Below, piece by piece: positions 40,984-50,308 of a stretch of DNA of 61,107 nt. Below the pieces are notes generated by a model. That model was not told the DNA's origin, did not search any database, and worked only from the letters and a program-made list of their open reading frames with translations. Both the position numbers and the translations under genes were made by a program. The number at the start of each line of letters is the position of its first letter. The first letter of the stretch is position 1. This DNA is from Vibrio sp. CAU 1672 (GTDB taxonomy: Bacteria; Pseudomonadota; Gammaproteobacteria; Enterobacterales; Vibrionaceae): NCBI RefSeq assembly GCF_029223195.1, contig NZ_JARHUF010000014.1, positions 50,044 to 111,150 on the forward strand, in the 5' to 3' direction.

Positions 40984-41247
40984 ATGGCGTTTGAAAGTGA
41001 AGAAAGAGCCAAAGCCTATTGGGACAAAAATGTAAAACTGATGACCATGCTGATGGTGATTTGGTTTGTAGTGTCTTTTGGCTGTGGGATCTTATTTGTC
41101 GACGTACTCAATCAATTTCAGTTGGGCGGCTATAAGCTTGGGTTCTGGTTCGCCCAGCAGGGATCCATTTATTCATTCTTAGGCATTATTTTCTACTACG
41201 CGTGGAAAATGCGTCAGATAGACCGCGAATTTAACGTAGACGAGTAA
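40984..41247 (+). CDS. DUF4212 small membrane subunit of the symporter
   Basis: An 87-residue protein with two transmembrane helices (about 20-43 and 58-75). The family pattern is YWDKNVKLM then GYKLGFWFAQQGSIYSFL. DUF4212 proteins are found directly before a particular class of Na+/solute symporters and are thought to be a small partner subunit. The ATG at 40984 has AAGGAG upstream. Twelve bases separate it from the symporter gene, implying coupled translation. Confidence 0.9.
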   Translation: MAFESEERAKAYWDKNVKLMTMLMVIWFVVSFGCGILFVDVLNQFQLGGYKLGFWFAQQGSIYSFLGIIFYYAWKMRQIDREFNVDE

Positions 41248-41259
41248 GGAGCACTCGAG

Positions 41260-42987
41260 ATGGATCTTAAAACTATTACATATCTCGTCGTCGGCGCCAC
41301 CTTTGTCCTGTACATCGGTATCGCTATTTGGGCCCGCGCCGGATCAACCAAAGAGTTCTATGTGGCCGGCGGAGGCGTCAACCCCATTGCCAACGGCATG
41401 GCCACAGCGGCTGACTGGATGTCGGCGGCATCGTTCATTTCCATGGCCGGCTTGATTGCCTTTATGGGCTATGGCGGCTCAGTCTTCCTCATGGGCTGGA
41501 CCGGCGGTTATGTACTGCTGGCACTGTTGCTCGCCCCCTACCTACGTAAATTTGGTAAGTTCACTGTGCCAGAGTTCGTCGGCGAACGTTTCTACTCGAA
41601 AGCCGCACGTATCGTTGCAGTAATCTGCCTGATCATCGCGTCGGTCACTTACGTTATCGGTCAGATGAAAGGGGTCGGCGTGGCGTTTGGCCGCTTCCTC
41701 GAAGTGGATTACTCAACCGGACTTCTGATTGGTATGTGTATCGTCTTCATGTATGCCGTTATGGGTGGCATGAAGGGTATCACCTACACGCAGATTGCTC
41801 AGTATTGCGTCCTCATTCTGGCTTACACTATTCCAGCAATCTTTATCTCTCTGCAGCTAACCGGTCATCCTCTGCCACAAATCGGCTTAGGTAGTACCAT
41901 TCAAGGCACCGATGTCTATCTGCTCGACCGGCTCGACCAAGTGGTGACCGAACTGGGCTTTAGTGAATACACCACCCAGGTCCGCGGCGATACCCTCAAC
42001 ATGTTCGTCTACACCATGTCACTGATGATTGGTACCGCAGGTCTGCCACACGTGATCATCCGTTTCTTTACCGTACCTAAGGTACGTGACGCACGTACCT
42101 CAGCAGGCTGGGCACTGGTCTTCATTGCTATCCTGTACACCACCGCGCCAGCTGTATCAGCGATGGCACGTCTCAACCTGATGGACACGGTCAACCCGGC
42201 ACCAGGCCAGCACCTTGCTTATGACGAGCGTCCTGACTGGTTCAAAAACTGGGAGAAAACCGGCCTGCTCGGCTTTGATGATAAGAACGGCGACGGCTTG
42301 ATTGCCTATACCTCAAACCCGGCGACTAACGAACTGAAAGTTGACCGTGACATCATGGTATTGGCCAACCCTGAAATTGCCAAGCTGCCTAACTGGGTCA
42401 TCGCCCTGGTTGCCGCCGGTGGTCTTGCGGCCGCGCTATCCACCGCCGCGGGTCTGTTGCTGGCGATTTCTTCGGCAATATCGCATGACTTAATCAAAGG
42501 CGTCATCAACCCGAATATCTCCGAGAAGAAAGAGTTACTCGCCAGCCGGATTTCCATGGCCGTAGCTATTGCGGTAGCCGGTTACCTCGGCCTCAACCCA
42601 CCCGGGTTTGCCGCCGGTACCGTAGCCTTGGCTTTTGGCCTCGCGGCTTCGTCCATCTTCCCAGCATTGATGATGGGTATCTTCAGCAAAAACATCAACA
42701 AAGAAGGCGCTATCGCCGGGATGATCACCGGTATCAGTATCACCCTGTTCTACGTCTTCCAGCACAAAGGCATCCTGTTCATTGCTGACTGGAAATATCT
42801 GGAAAGCTGGGGCAACAACTGGTTCCTGGGCATTGAGCCAAACGCGTTTGGTGCGATTGGTGCGTTGTTTAACTTCACCGTGGCCTTCGCCGTCTCTAAA
42901 GTGACCGCGGAAACCCCACAAGAAGTGAAGGATCTGGTGGAACACGTACGTGTCCCTGCTGGCGCAGGCGGTGCCGTTGACCACTAA
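41260..42987 (+). CDS. Na+/solute symporter (SSS), acetate permease ActP-like
   Basis: A 575-residue inner-membrane symporter of the SLC5 fold with about 13 helices. It has GGGVNPIANGMATAADWMSAASF near the N-terminus and GTAGLPHVIIRFFTVP in the core. Placement with crbR, crbS and acs suggests acetate or another short carboxylate. Compared with E. coli ActP (549 residues, from memory) it has an insertion of about 50 residues (about 310-360) containing DKNGDG (341-346), which resembles the start of an EF-hand calcium loop. A terminator follows. The substrate is inferred. Confidence 0.87.
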   Translation: MDLKTITYLVVGATFVLYIGIAIWARAGSTKEFYVAGGGVNPIANGMATAADWMSAASFISMAGLIAFMGYGGSVFLMGWTGGYVLLALLLAPYLRKFGKFTVPEFVGERFYSKAARIVAVICLIIASVTYVIGQMKGVGVAFGRFLEVDYSTGLLIGMCIVFMYAVMGGMKGITYTQIAQYCVLILAYTIPAIFISLQLTGHPLPQIGLGSTIQGTDVYLLDRLDQVVTELGFSEYTTQVRGDTLNMFVYTMSLMIGTAGLPHVIIRFFTVPKVRDARTSAGWALVFIAILYTTAPAVSAMARLNLMDTVNPAPGQHLAYDERPDWFKNWEKTGLLGFDDKNGDGLIAYTSNPATNELKVDRDIMVLANPEIAKLPNWVIALVAAGGLAAALSTAAGLLLAISSAISHDLIKGVINPNISEKKELLASRISMAVAIAVAGYLGLNPPGFAAGTVALAFGLAASSIFPALMMGIFSKNINKEGAIAGMITGISITLFYVFQHKGILFIADWKYLESWGNNWFLGIEPNAFGAIGALFNFTVAFAVSKVTAETPQEVKDLVEHVRVPAGAGGAVDH

Positions 42988-43005
42988 GCTGTAAGGCAAA
43001 ACCAT

Positions 43006-43044
43006 AAAAGCCCCAACTGGAACTACCCGCTCGGGGCTTTTTTA
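43006..43044 (+). terminator. terminator after the symporter gene
   Basis: AAAAGCCCC/GGGGCTTTT with an 18-nt loop, followed by further T residues. Confidence 0.85.
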
Positions 43045-43097
43045 TTGCTTATTTTTCAGTTACCGTTATTGCAGACTGTTGTTGCAAGGAAGCCAAG

Positions 43098-43580
43098 ATG
43101 TTTAAAAACAAGCACTTTCTCATCGCCCTGTTAATCGCTCCTATTCTTTCTTTGATCGCCTATTTCGGTACCGACCTGGCGCTAAGCGAAAAGCCTCATG
43201 CGGCTAAAGAAGGCGCAAGCTACAAGCTGGTAAGTAAATCCAATTGCCGTTATACCAGCGGTTTGTGTGATATGGAAAACGGCGATTTCAAAGTTAAGTT
43301 TCGTTCAGAAAAACTGACCCAGGATAGTCTGGAGCTGTCACTCCACGCCGCTTACCCGCTGGAAGGGGTCAAGATCTCCGTGGTTGATAGTCAGGAACAG
43401 AATGCCCAGCCGATTGATATGACGCGTGATGATCAGGCAGGTCAGAACTGGTACGTCACCTTACCCAAGCCCACATCAGCAGAGAGCTGGCTCAGAGTCG
43501 CGATTCAGGCGGACGGTACGCTCTACTACGGAGACACACAAACCGCCTTCGTCAAATACGAAACCTTGTTTAGCGAATAG
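43098..43580 (+). CDS. conserved hypothetical, single N-terminal membrane anchor
   Basis: A 160-residue protein I do not recognise by family. Residues 1-27 form an uncleaved signal-anchor or signal peptide. The remainder looks periplasmic, with a beta-rich pattern (KLVSKSNCRYTSGLCDMENGDFKVKF and later VKISVVDSQEQ) and two Cys close together that may form a disulfide. CAAGGAAGCC precedes the ATG. It lies directly after the symporter terminator. Its codon use resembles its neighbours. Confidence 0.75.
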   Translation: MFKNKHFLIALLIAPILSLIAYFGTDLALSEKPHAAKEGASYKLVSKSNCRYTSGLCDMENGDFKVKFRSEKLTQDSLELSLHAAYPLEGVKISVVDSQEQNAQPIDMTRDDQAGQNWYVTLPKPTSAESWLRVAIQADGTLYYGDTQTAFVKYETLFSE

Positions 43581-43906
43581 ATCCCCTATGGCTGGCCAGT
43601 GGTTATCCATTGGCCTTTTGATAACCGCCACAGCCGGTCAGTCAGAGACCGAACTGCACGCTCAATTATTCACCCCATCCACCTTACCAACAACTGCCAC
43701 ACGACCTCTATAGCACTCTCGCCTTTCTAATGAGAGAGTAATTCAAAGCCTCCCGAAAGCTTACTTTTCCGCCGCGATGCCACCGAAACGGCACCACCTG
43801 GCCAAAACAAAGCTATGCTCAGTAAGAAACCACGCAGTGAAATGAATCTCATGACAGCGATTACATCTGCTCTAAACTACACTTGATGAAACGAAAGGAT
43901 CCCACC
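43581..43906. other. intergenic region upstream of fumC
   Basis: A 326-bp spacer without a supported gene. ACTCTC (43714-43719) and GAGAGT can fold into a weak hairpin before 43740. An AAAGGAT ribosome-binding site precedes fumC. Confidence 0.4.
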
Positions 43907-45292
43907 ATGACAGCGGAAATCCGGATCGAAACCGACAGCATGGGCGAAGTCCAAGTCCCGGCTGATGCTTTATATCAGGCACAAACACAACGCGCGCTGA
44001 ACAACTTTTCCATCAGTCAACACACCATGCCAGCGGCGTTTATTCAGGCGCTGGGCTACATTAAGCAAACCGCCGCCCTGACAAATATGCAGCTCGGTGT
44101 ACTCGATGATGAGGTTGCTTCCGCCATCGCCGACGCTGCTCAGGCAATCATAGATGGCCAGTTTCTGGATCAGTTTCCTATCGATGTATTCCAAACCGGC
44201 TCTGGCACCAGTTCCAATATGAACGTCAATGAAGTGATTGCCACCCTGGCATCACGCCAGCTTGGTGAGACGATTCAGCCCAATGATCACGTCAACATGG
44301 GCCAGAGCAGTAATGATGTTATTCCCAGCGCCATCCAGATCAGCGCTGCCATTTCAATTGAACATCAGTTACTGCCGGCACTGATCTACCTCGCCGAAGT
44401 CTTGGAACGCAAGGGACAGGAGTTGCACTACGTGATCAAAACCGGGCGCACCCATTTGATGGATGCGATGCCGATTTCATTGGAGCAGGAGCTGGGAGGC
44501 TGGCAATACCAGATTGAACATGCCCAGCAAGCGATCGAAAAGACCCTACCAGCGGTTAAAGCACTGGCCCAGGGCGGAACTGCCGTAGGTACCGGGATCA
44601 ACGTTGATCCCCGTTTTGCCCCGCTGTTTGCCGAAAACCTGACGTTAGCTACTCAGGTGCATTTCACCACCAGCGAGAACTTCTTTTTTAACCTCAGCTG
44701 CCAGGATGCGATCGTGGCGCTGTCAGGACAACTAAAAACTGCCGCCGTCGCGATCCTTAAGATCGCCAATGATTTGCGCTGGATGAACTCCGGTCCATTA
44801 GCCGGGCTGGGGGAGATTGAACTACAAGGCCTGCAACCGGGCTCCTCGATCATGCCCGGCAAGGTTAACCCGGTGATCCCGGAAGCTGCCGCAATGGCCG
44901 CGGCGCAGGTGATCGGCAATGATACGACCATTACCGTCGCGGGCCAGTCAGGCAACTTCCAGCTCAACGTCATGTTGCCGGTGATTGCCTATAACCTGCT
45001 GGAAAGCATTGAATTACTGACAAACTCTGCCATCGCGCTGGCTGATAAGGCGGTAGCGCCGTTCCGGATCCGCAAAGACAACCTGGCACAGGCGCTGGCG
45101 AAAAACCCGATTTTGGTCACTGCCCTGAACCCGGTGATTGGCTATCTGAAAGCGGCGGAAATTGCCAAAATCGCCTATCAGCAGGGACGGCCGATTATTG
45201 ATGTCGCAGAGGAAGAAACCGAACTGGATCGGGCCACGCTGGAAGAACTGCTCGACCCAAGCCGGTTAACCCAGGGCGGTATCGCCAAATAA
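43907..45292 (+). CDS. fumC: class II fumarate hydratase
   Basis: The oxygen-stable, iron-free fumarase that interconverts fumarate and malate in the TCA cycle. The 461-residue protein has the signature GSSIMPGKVNP (Gly where aspartase has Ala), the TGSGTSSNMNVNEV segment and KTGRTHLMDAMP. The ATG at 43907 is preceded by AAAGGAT. It is convergent with crbS with only 21 bp between stops and no visible terminator, so the two mRNAs may overlap. Confidence 0.96.
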   Translation: MTAEIRIETDSMGEVQVPADALYQAQTQRALNNFSISQHTMPAAFIQALGYIKQTAALTNMQLGVLDDEVASAIADAAQAIIDGQFLDQFPIDVFQTGSGTSSNMNVNEVIATLASRQLGETIQPNDHVNMGQSSNDVIPSAIQISAAISIEHQLLPALIYLAEVLERKGQELHYVIKTGRTHLMDAMPISLEQELGGWQYQIEHAQQAIEKTLPAVKALAQGGTAVGTGINVDPRFAPLFAENLTLATQVHFTTSENFFFNLSCQDAIVALSGQLKTAAVAILKIANDLRWMNSGPLAGLGEIELQGLQPGSSIMPGKVNPVIPEAAAMAAAQVIGNDTTITVAGQSGNFQLNVMLPVIAYNLLESIELLTNSAIALADKAVAPFRIRKDNLAQALAKNPILVTALNPVIGYLKAAEIAKIAYQQGRPIIDVAEEETELDRATLEELLDPSRLTQGGIAK

Positions 45293-45313
45293 CCTGGCAC
45301 CGCATCATCCTGC

Positions 45314-48300
45314 TTAAGCCACCCGGTTAAGTATCGCACGCAACTTGAGTGGCTTAACCGGCTTGGCGATAAACTTAAAGCCGTTGGCCTTGATGCCATC
45401 CATCATATCTGCGGTGCGATCCGCACTGATGATGACCCCTTCAAAGCGGTTTCCCAGGCGCAACCGGCACTGCTGGAGTACCTCCAGGCCGGTCCGGCCA
45501 TGATCGAGGCGGTAATCAGACAAAATCACATCCGGTACCCAGTCTTCTTCTATCGCTTTCAGGCTCTCAACAATGTCGGTTGCCAGGCGGATCTCACACC
45601 CCCAGCGCGAGAGTAGGTTTTCCATACCGACCAAGATGTCAGGTTCATTATCCACACACAGCACCCGCAGGTGACTCAGATCAGATTGCGGTCCGCTTGG
45701 TATTAGCACTGGCGCCACATGCACCTGCTCCGCTTTTTCCAGGGTAATCGAGAAGACACTGCCCCTGCCCACCCAGGAACGCATCGAAATCTCATGCCCC
45801 AATACCTGGGCAATGCCTTTGGAGATCGCCAGCCCCAGACCGAGCCCCTGGTCGGATCGCACCTGGGTACCCCGGCTGAACTCTTCAAAGATTTCCTGCT
45901 GTTTTTCCTCTTCAATTCCCATGCCGTTATCCCAGACGTCGATCCGGACTTGCCCTTGCACCCGGCGCGCCCCGAGCACCACCTTACCTTGCGGGCAATA
46001 ACGAAACGCATTGGTTAAAAAGTTTTGTATCACCCGGCGCAGCAACTTAGGGTCAGATTTGACCTTCAATGACGACGGGATCATGCAGAACTCTATCTGC
46101 TGCTGCTTGGCCAGCGCACTAAACTCGGCGCTCAGGTTGGCCAGTACATCATTCACGGCAAAGCCATGCACATTGACATCCAGTTTGCCTGATTCCAGGC
46201 GTGAAATATCCAGCAAGTCGCCAATCAGGTCTTCTGCTGCGCCGAGCGCACTTTCGATATGGGCCGATAGTTGCTGGATTTCAGCATCTTTCGCCACCTC
46301 CGATAATGATGAGGCAAACAGGCGCGCGGCATTCAGCGGCTGCATTAAATCATGGCTTACTGCAGCGAGGAAACGGGACTTGGACTGCGACTCATGCTCA
46401 GAACGCTGGGTGGCATTCACCAACTGCTTATTGAGTTTTTCCAGTTCACGGGTACGCAGATGCACACGCTCTTCCAAGGTTTCATTGGCCTCTTTCAACG
46501 CTTGCTCCGCATCGCGGAACACCGTAATGTCAGTAAAACTCATCACAAACCCACCGCCCGGCATTGGGTTACCCTGTACTTCGATCACCCGCCCGTCGGG
46601 ACGAACCCGCGACGAGGTATGCCGCGTGCCTTGCTCCAGGTGATAAACCCGCCGGCGCACGTGGTCTTCCGGGTCGCCGGGGCCGCACAGCCCCTGCTCG
46701 GCATTGTGGCGGATCACATCGGCAATCGGGCGCCCGACCTGGATCAGGCCGGGCGGAAACTCAAACAGCTCCAGGTAACGCTGGTTCCAGGCCACCAGCC
46801 GCAGCTGTTTATCCACTACCGCAATTCCCTGGCCGATGTGTTCTATCGCCCCCTGTAACAGGCCGCGGCTAAAGTCATACAGCTCTGAGGCTTCATCCAC
46901 AATGGTGGCCACCTCCTCCAGTTGCATATTTCTGCCCTGCAATGCCGAAGTGAGCACTAACTTAGCTGAAGAGGCGCCAAATACCCCAGCCAGTACCCGT
47001 TCGGTGTGGCGGATCAGAGTGGCCGGCGCCTGCTGGTTAGGCATGAGCTCTTCGCGTTGCTGGCTCCAGTAGTTCTTAAACGCTGAACGCACCCGCTTGC
47101 GTCCGACAAAGCGTGACGCGAGCATCTCCAGTTCACCCACCGTCACCCGGCTCTGGTACAAGCTGATGTTTTCACTTTCCGGTAACGGCGCCCCGACAAA
47201 CGATGCCGATTGTAAGCGCTCACTCAGGCTTGGGCGCGTCAGCAGTGAAACCAGAAAATAACAGCCGGTATTAGCCGCCACGCTCAGGATCATCCCCCAG
47301 TCAGAACTGTTCACCTCCCACTCTCCCAACAGTGCCGGCGGGGTGATCAGCCAGATAAGCAAGTTGTTACCAGCATCTCCGGCCAGCATATCGGTCTGGC
47401 TCATCAGGGTGATCAGCCATAACGCAAAACCCACGGCCAGGCCGACATACACTCCTTTGCGATTCCCCTGTCGCCAGTACATGCCCCCAATCAAAGCCGG
47501 GGCAAACTGGGTGATCGCAGCAAAAGAGAGAAAGCCAATCACCGAGAGTGAGTGGATACTATCCAATGCCTGATAAAAGCCCCAGGCACCGATGAGCAGG
47601 AGCAGGATCAGCGCGCGGCGAATACGCAGCAGCAGTTGCGAAAAGTGTTGATGATTACGCTGCGAGAGGCGCATCCGGCGCAGCAACAGCGGCATCACCA
47701 AATCGTTAGACACCATGATGGCCAGTGCTATGGTCGAGACAATCACCATGCCGCTGGCAGCGGAGGTGCCACCGACAAATGCCAGCAACGCGATATCACT
47801 GGCACCGACCGCCATCGGCACACTGATCACAAAGGTGTCGGCCGGACTGCTGCCGAGCAGGCTCTGCCCGACCCAGGCAATCGGCAACACAAACAACCCC
47901 ATCAGCATCAGGTATAGCGGAAACAGCCAGCGTGCCGTATGCAAATCCTGCGGACGTTCATTTTCGACCACCATGGTATGAAACTGACGCGGCAAACAAA
48001 CGATCGCCAGCATGGTTAACACCGTGTGGATAAACAGGGAAAAATAATTGGGGGATTGATAGCTTTGTGCGGCGGTTTGCCAAAGCACAATATCATCGGA
48101 GCGAATGGCCAACCAAACGATAAAGATCCCCACCACTAAGAACGCCACCAGTTTGACGATCGATTCAAAAGCGATCGCCATCATCATCCCGCGGTGATGC
48201 TCGGTATTATCAATATGGCGGGTACCGAACAACATGGTGAACATCGCCAGCGCCCCGACCACGAACCAGGAAACCCGATCTTGCTGATAGCCAAAATCGG

Positions 48301-48745
48301 TGGCGAGATTCGGCGCGATAATTTCCAGGCCCATGGTGATACCGCGCAACTGTAAGGCAATATAGGGCAAAATCCCGACCACGGCGATCATGGTCACCAC
48401 CACCGCCAGCCCTTGCGACTTGCCGTAGCGTGCTGCGATAAAATCAGCGATGGAAGTAATATGCTCACGCTTGGCGATCAGGATCAAACGCCCCAGCAGC
48501 CGCCAGCCCAGGGTAAACACCAGAATCGGTGCGATATAGATAGGCAAAAATGACCAGGGATTGCTGCTGGCCTGGCCTACCGTGCCGTAAAACGTCCAGG
48601 AGGTACAGTACACGGCAATCGACAAACTGTAGATCCACGGCCGCCAGCGTGCCAGCCAGCTTTTCTGCTGGTCGCCATACCAGGCAATTAAAAACAATGC
48701 CCCCAGATACGCCAGGGAAACGGGTACCACCAGCCATCCTTGCAT
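45314..48745 (-). CDS. crbS: sensor histidine kinase/response regulator CrbS (SLC5-STAC-PAS-HK-REC)
   Basis: The sensor of the acetate switch; V. cholerae CrbS acts with CrbR to induce acs. The 1143-residue protein has an SLC5 sodium-symporter-like membrane domain of about 13 helices (1-505), a STAC segment (about 530-600), a PAS domain (about 625-745) and a coiled coil. HisKA has His798 (AAVSHDLMQPLN), followed by an ATPase domain (N912, DNGMGIEEE, DQGLGLGLAI). A C-terminal receiver carries Asp1077 (VILSDYRLD). AAGGAT precedes the ATG. Whether the SLC5 part transports or only senses acetate is not decided by sequence. Confidence 0.92.
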   Translation of the reverse strand: MQGWLVVPVSLAYLGALFLIAWYGDQQKSWLARWRPWIYSLSIAVYCTSWTFYGTVGQASSNPWSFLPIYIAPILVFTLGWRLLGRLILIAKREHITSIADFIAARYGKSQGLAVVVTMIAVVGILPYIALQLRGITMGLEIIAPNLATDFGYQQDRVSWFVVGALAMFTMLFGTRHIDNTEHHRGMMMAIAFESIVKLVAFLVVGIFIVWLAIRSDDIVLWQTAAQSYQSPNYFSLFIHTVLTMLAIVCLPRQFHTMVVENERPQDLHTARWLFPLYLMLMGLFVLPIAWVGQSLLGSSPADTFVISVPMAVGASDIALLAFVGGTSAASGMVIVSTIALAIMVSNDLVMPLLLRRMRLSQRNHQHFSQLLLRIRRALILLLLIGAWGFYQALDSIHSLSVIGFLSFAAITQFAPALIGGMYWRQGNRKGVYVGLAVGFALWLITLMSQTDMLAGDAGNNLLIWLITPPALLGEWEVNSSDWGMILSVAANTGCYFLVSLLTRPSLSERLQSASFVGAPLPESENISLYQSRVTVGELEMLASRFVGRKRVRSAFKNYWSQQREELMPNQQAPATLIRHTERVLAGVFGASSAKLVLTSALQGRNMQLEEVATIVDEASELYDFSRGLLQGAIEHIGQGIAVVDKQLRLVAWNQRYLELFEFPPGLIQVGRPIADVIRHNAEQGLCGPGDPEDHVRRRVYHLEQGTRHTSSRVRPDGRVIEVQGNPMPGGGFVMSFTDITVFRDAEQALKEANETLEERVHLRTRELEKLNKQLVNATQRSEHESQSKSRFLAAVSHDLMQPLNAARLFASSLSEVAKDAEIQQLSAHIESALGAAEDLIGDLLDISRLESGKLDVNVHGFAVNDVLANLSAEFSALAKQQQIEFCMIPSSLKVKSDPKLLRRVIQNFLTNAFRYCPQGKVVLGARRVQGQVRIDVWDNGMGIEEEKQQEIFEEFSRGTQVRSDQGLGLGLAISKGIAQVLGHEISMRSWVGRGSVFSITLEKAEQVHVAPVLIPSGPQSDLSHLRVLCVDNEPDILVGMENLLSRWGCEIRLATDIVESLKAIEEDWVPDVILSDYRLDHGRTGLEVLQQCRLRLGNRFEGVIISADRTADMMDGIKANGFKFIAKPVKPLKLRAILNRVA

Positions 48746-48768
48746 TCGATATCCTTCATCTTGGTCAA

Positions 48769-48798
48769 TAAAAAAACCTCTCCGCTATGGGAGAGGTT
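48769..48798 (-). terminator. terminator of the MFS gene
   Basis: On the minus strand AACCTCTCC/GGAGAGGTT with a 6-nt loop ends in TTTTTT. It separates the MFS gene from crbS. Confidence 0.9.
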
Positions 48799-48859
48799 TC
48801 ATTTAACTATGTAATCTCCAAAGAGACAAAGGTTAGTTGTTAACCTTGCTCACAGAAGC

Positions 48860-50050
48860 TCAATTCAATGCTTCCGCCTCTTGGCTGGCCAGATCAACCA
48901 CATTACATTGCGACTCCTGCGGCTCAAGTTTAATGAACAAGGCCAGCAAACCCATGACGGCCATGGCCCAAAACACGTTAGCGCCCCAATGTTCGTAACC
49001 CCAACCACTGATCACGGTCATCATCGCAATAAATGCTCCCAGCGGTATTGCATTATACAGCGCCTGCAACGCCACCATCTTATTCTCCGCCGAGTTCTGG
49101 ATGTACTGGATCGCCGCGATGTGTGCCATCGCAAACGTCACGCCATGCAACATCTGCACGATAACCAGCGCGACAATCGAGGTGGTCGTTGCGGTCATCC
49201 CCCAACGAGCCATCACCCCACAGGCCGCCACCACAAACATCATTCGTAATGACCAGCCAGAAAACAAACGCTTACTTAAAGCAAACACCGCCACTTCAGC
49301 TGCTACCCCGAGGCTCCACAGGTAACCAATCACATTTTCTGAATGGCCGGCGGCTTTCCAGTGAATGGCGCTGAAGCCATAGTAAGCGGCGTGACTGCCC
49401 TGAATTAACGCCACCAGCAGCAAAAACTTCACCACCGCGCGCTCAGTGAGCAGTGCAGACAATTTTGGCCGCTCGCTATGCTGCTCGCCGCGCGTAACCG
49501 GCATCGGGTTGGTATTGCGCATCGCCAGCAACAGAGAAGCCAACACCCCAACCATGGCGGTGTAGAGGATCATGTCTGAGCCATATTCGGCGACCATAAA
49601 GCCAACCACGGTAGAACCGGCAATAAAGGCGATCGAGCCCCATAAGCGGGTCCGGCCGTAATCAAGCATCTTCAAGCGCGCATAATAATTGGCCATCGCA
49701 TCAGACAATGGTACCACCGGGCCACAGCAGAGGTTAAACAACACGGTAGCCAGCGCCATCAGCCAGAAACTGCCGCCGGTAAAAAAGTGAAAACCAACAA
49801 AAATCAAGGCGGCAAAACTGAGCCAACGCAGCGCGGGCATTAAATACTCGACTCGGTGCAGCCGTGGCGTAATCACCAGATTGGCAACACAGCGTGTTGC
49901 CAGCCCCAAACCAACCAGCAGACCGATGTCTGTCGCAGAGACCCCCTGCTCTTCAAACCACAATGACCAAAAAGGCAGATACACGCCATAAGCAAAAAAG
50001 AATCCGAGAAAGTACTGGGAAATCCAGCCATACGGAGAGGGTTTCAACAT
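48860..50050 (-). CDS. MFS transporter, HcaT-like
   Basis: A 396-residue inner-membrane protein with twelve helices. It resembles E. coli HcaT (putative 3-phenylpropionate permease) along its length: FFAYGVYLPFWSLWF, LDYGRTRLWGSIAF, QGSHAAYYGFSAIHW and GYLWSLGVAAEV. The substrate is not established by that likeness. The ATG at 50050 has AGGA 8 bp upstream; an in-frame ATG at 50059 directly abuts the AGG and longer frames lack any site. It sits between crbS and the nucleotidyltransferase gene. Confidence 0.88.
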   Translation of the reverse strand: MLKPSPYGWISQYFLGFFFAYGVYLPFWSLWFEEQGVSATDIGLLVGLGLATRCVANLVITPRLHRVEYLMPALRWLSFAALIFVGFHFFTGGSFWLMALATVLFNLCCGPVVPLSDAMANYYARLKMLDYGRTRLWGSIAFIAGSTVVGFMVAEYGSDMILYTAMVGVLASLLLAMRNTNPMPVTRGEQHSERPKLSALLTERAVVKFLLLVALIQGSHAAYYGFSAIHWKAAGHSENVIGYLWSLGVAAEVAVFALSKRLFSGWSLRMMFVVAACGVMARWGMTATTTSIVALVIVQMLHGVTFAMAHIAAIQYIQNSAENKMVALQALYNAIPLGAFIAMMTVISGWGYEHWGANVFWAMAVMGLLALFIKLEPQESQCNVVDLASQEAEALN

Positions 50051-50308
50051 CACTGACATCCTAATAAGGGGATAAAAGACCATCGCACCAGATAAACATT
50101 TGGGCTGGTGAATTATGGATCGCATTGCGTAATAGAAAAAGGGAAGAATCGTCAACTGAGCGTTTCCTCAATGTCACAGGCAGGCGTTGGCGGAATAGAC
50201 TGGCCTCTGGGCACTCTATTCACACAGCCTTAGACCAAAGTCGTCTGGTGACCTGCCCGTTTTTTGTCAGACTTAACAGACCAGCACTGTGTAACCCTGA
50301 GCCCTGCT

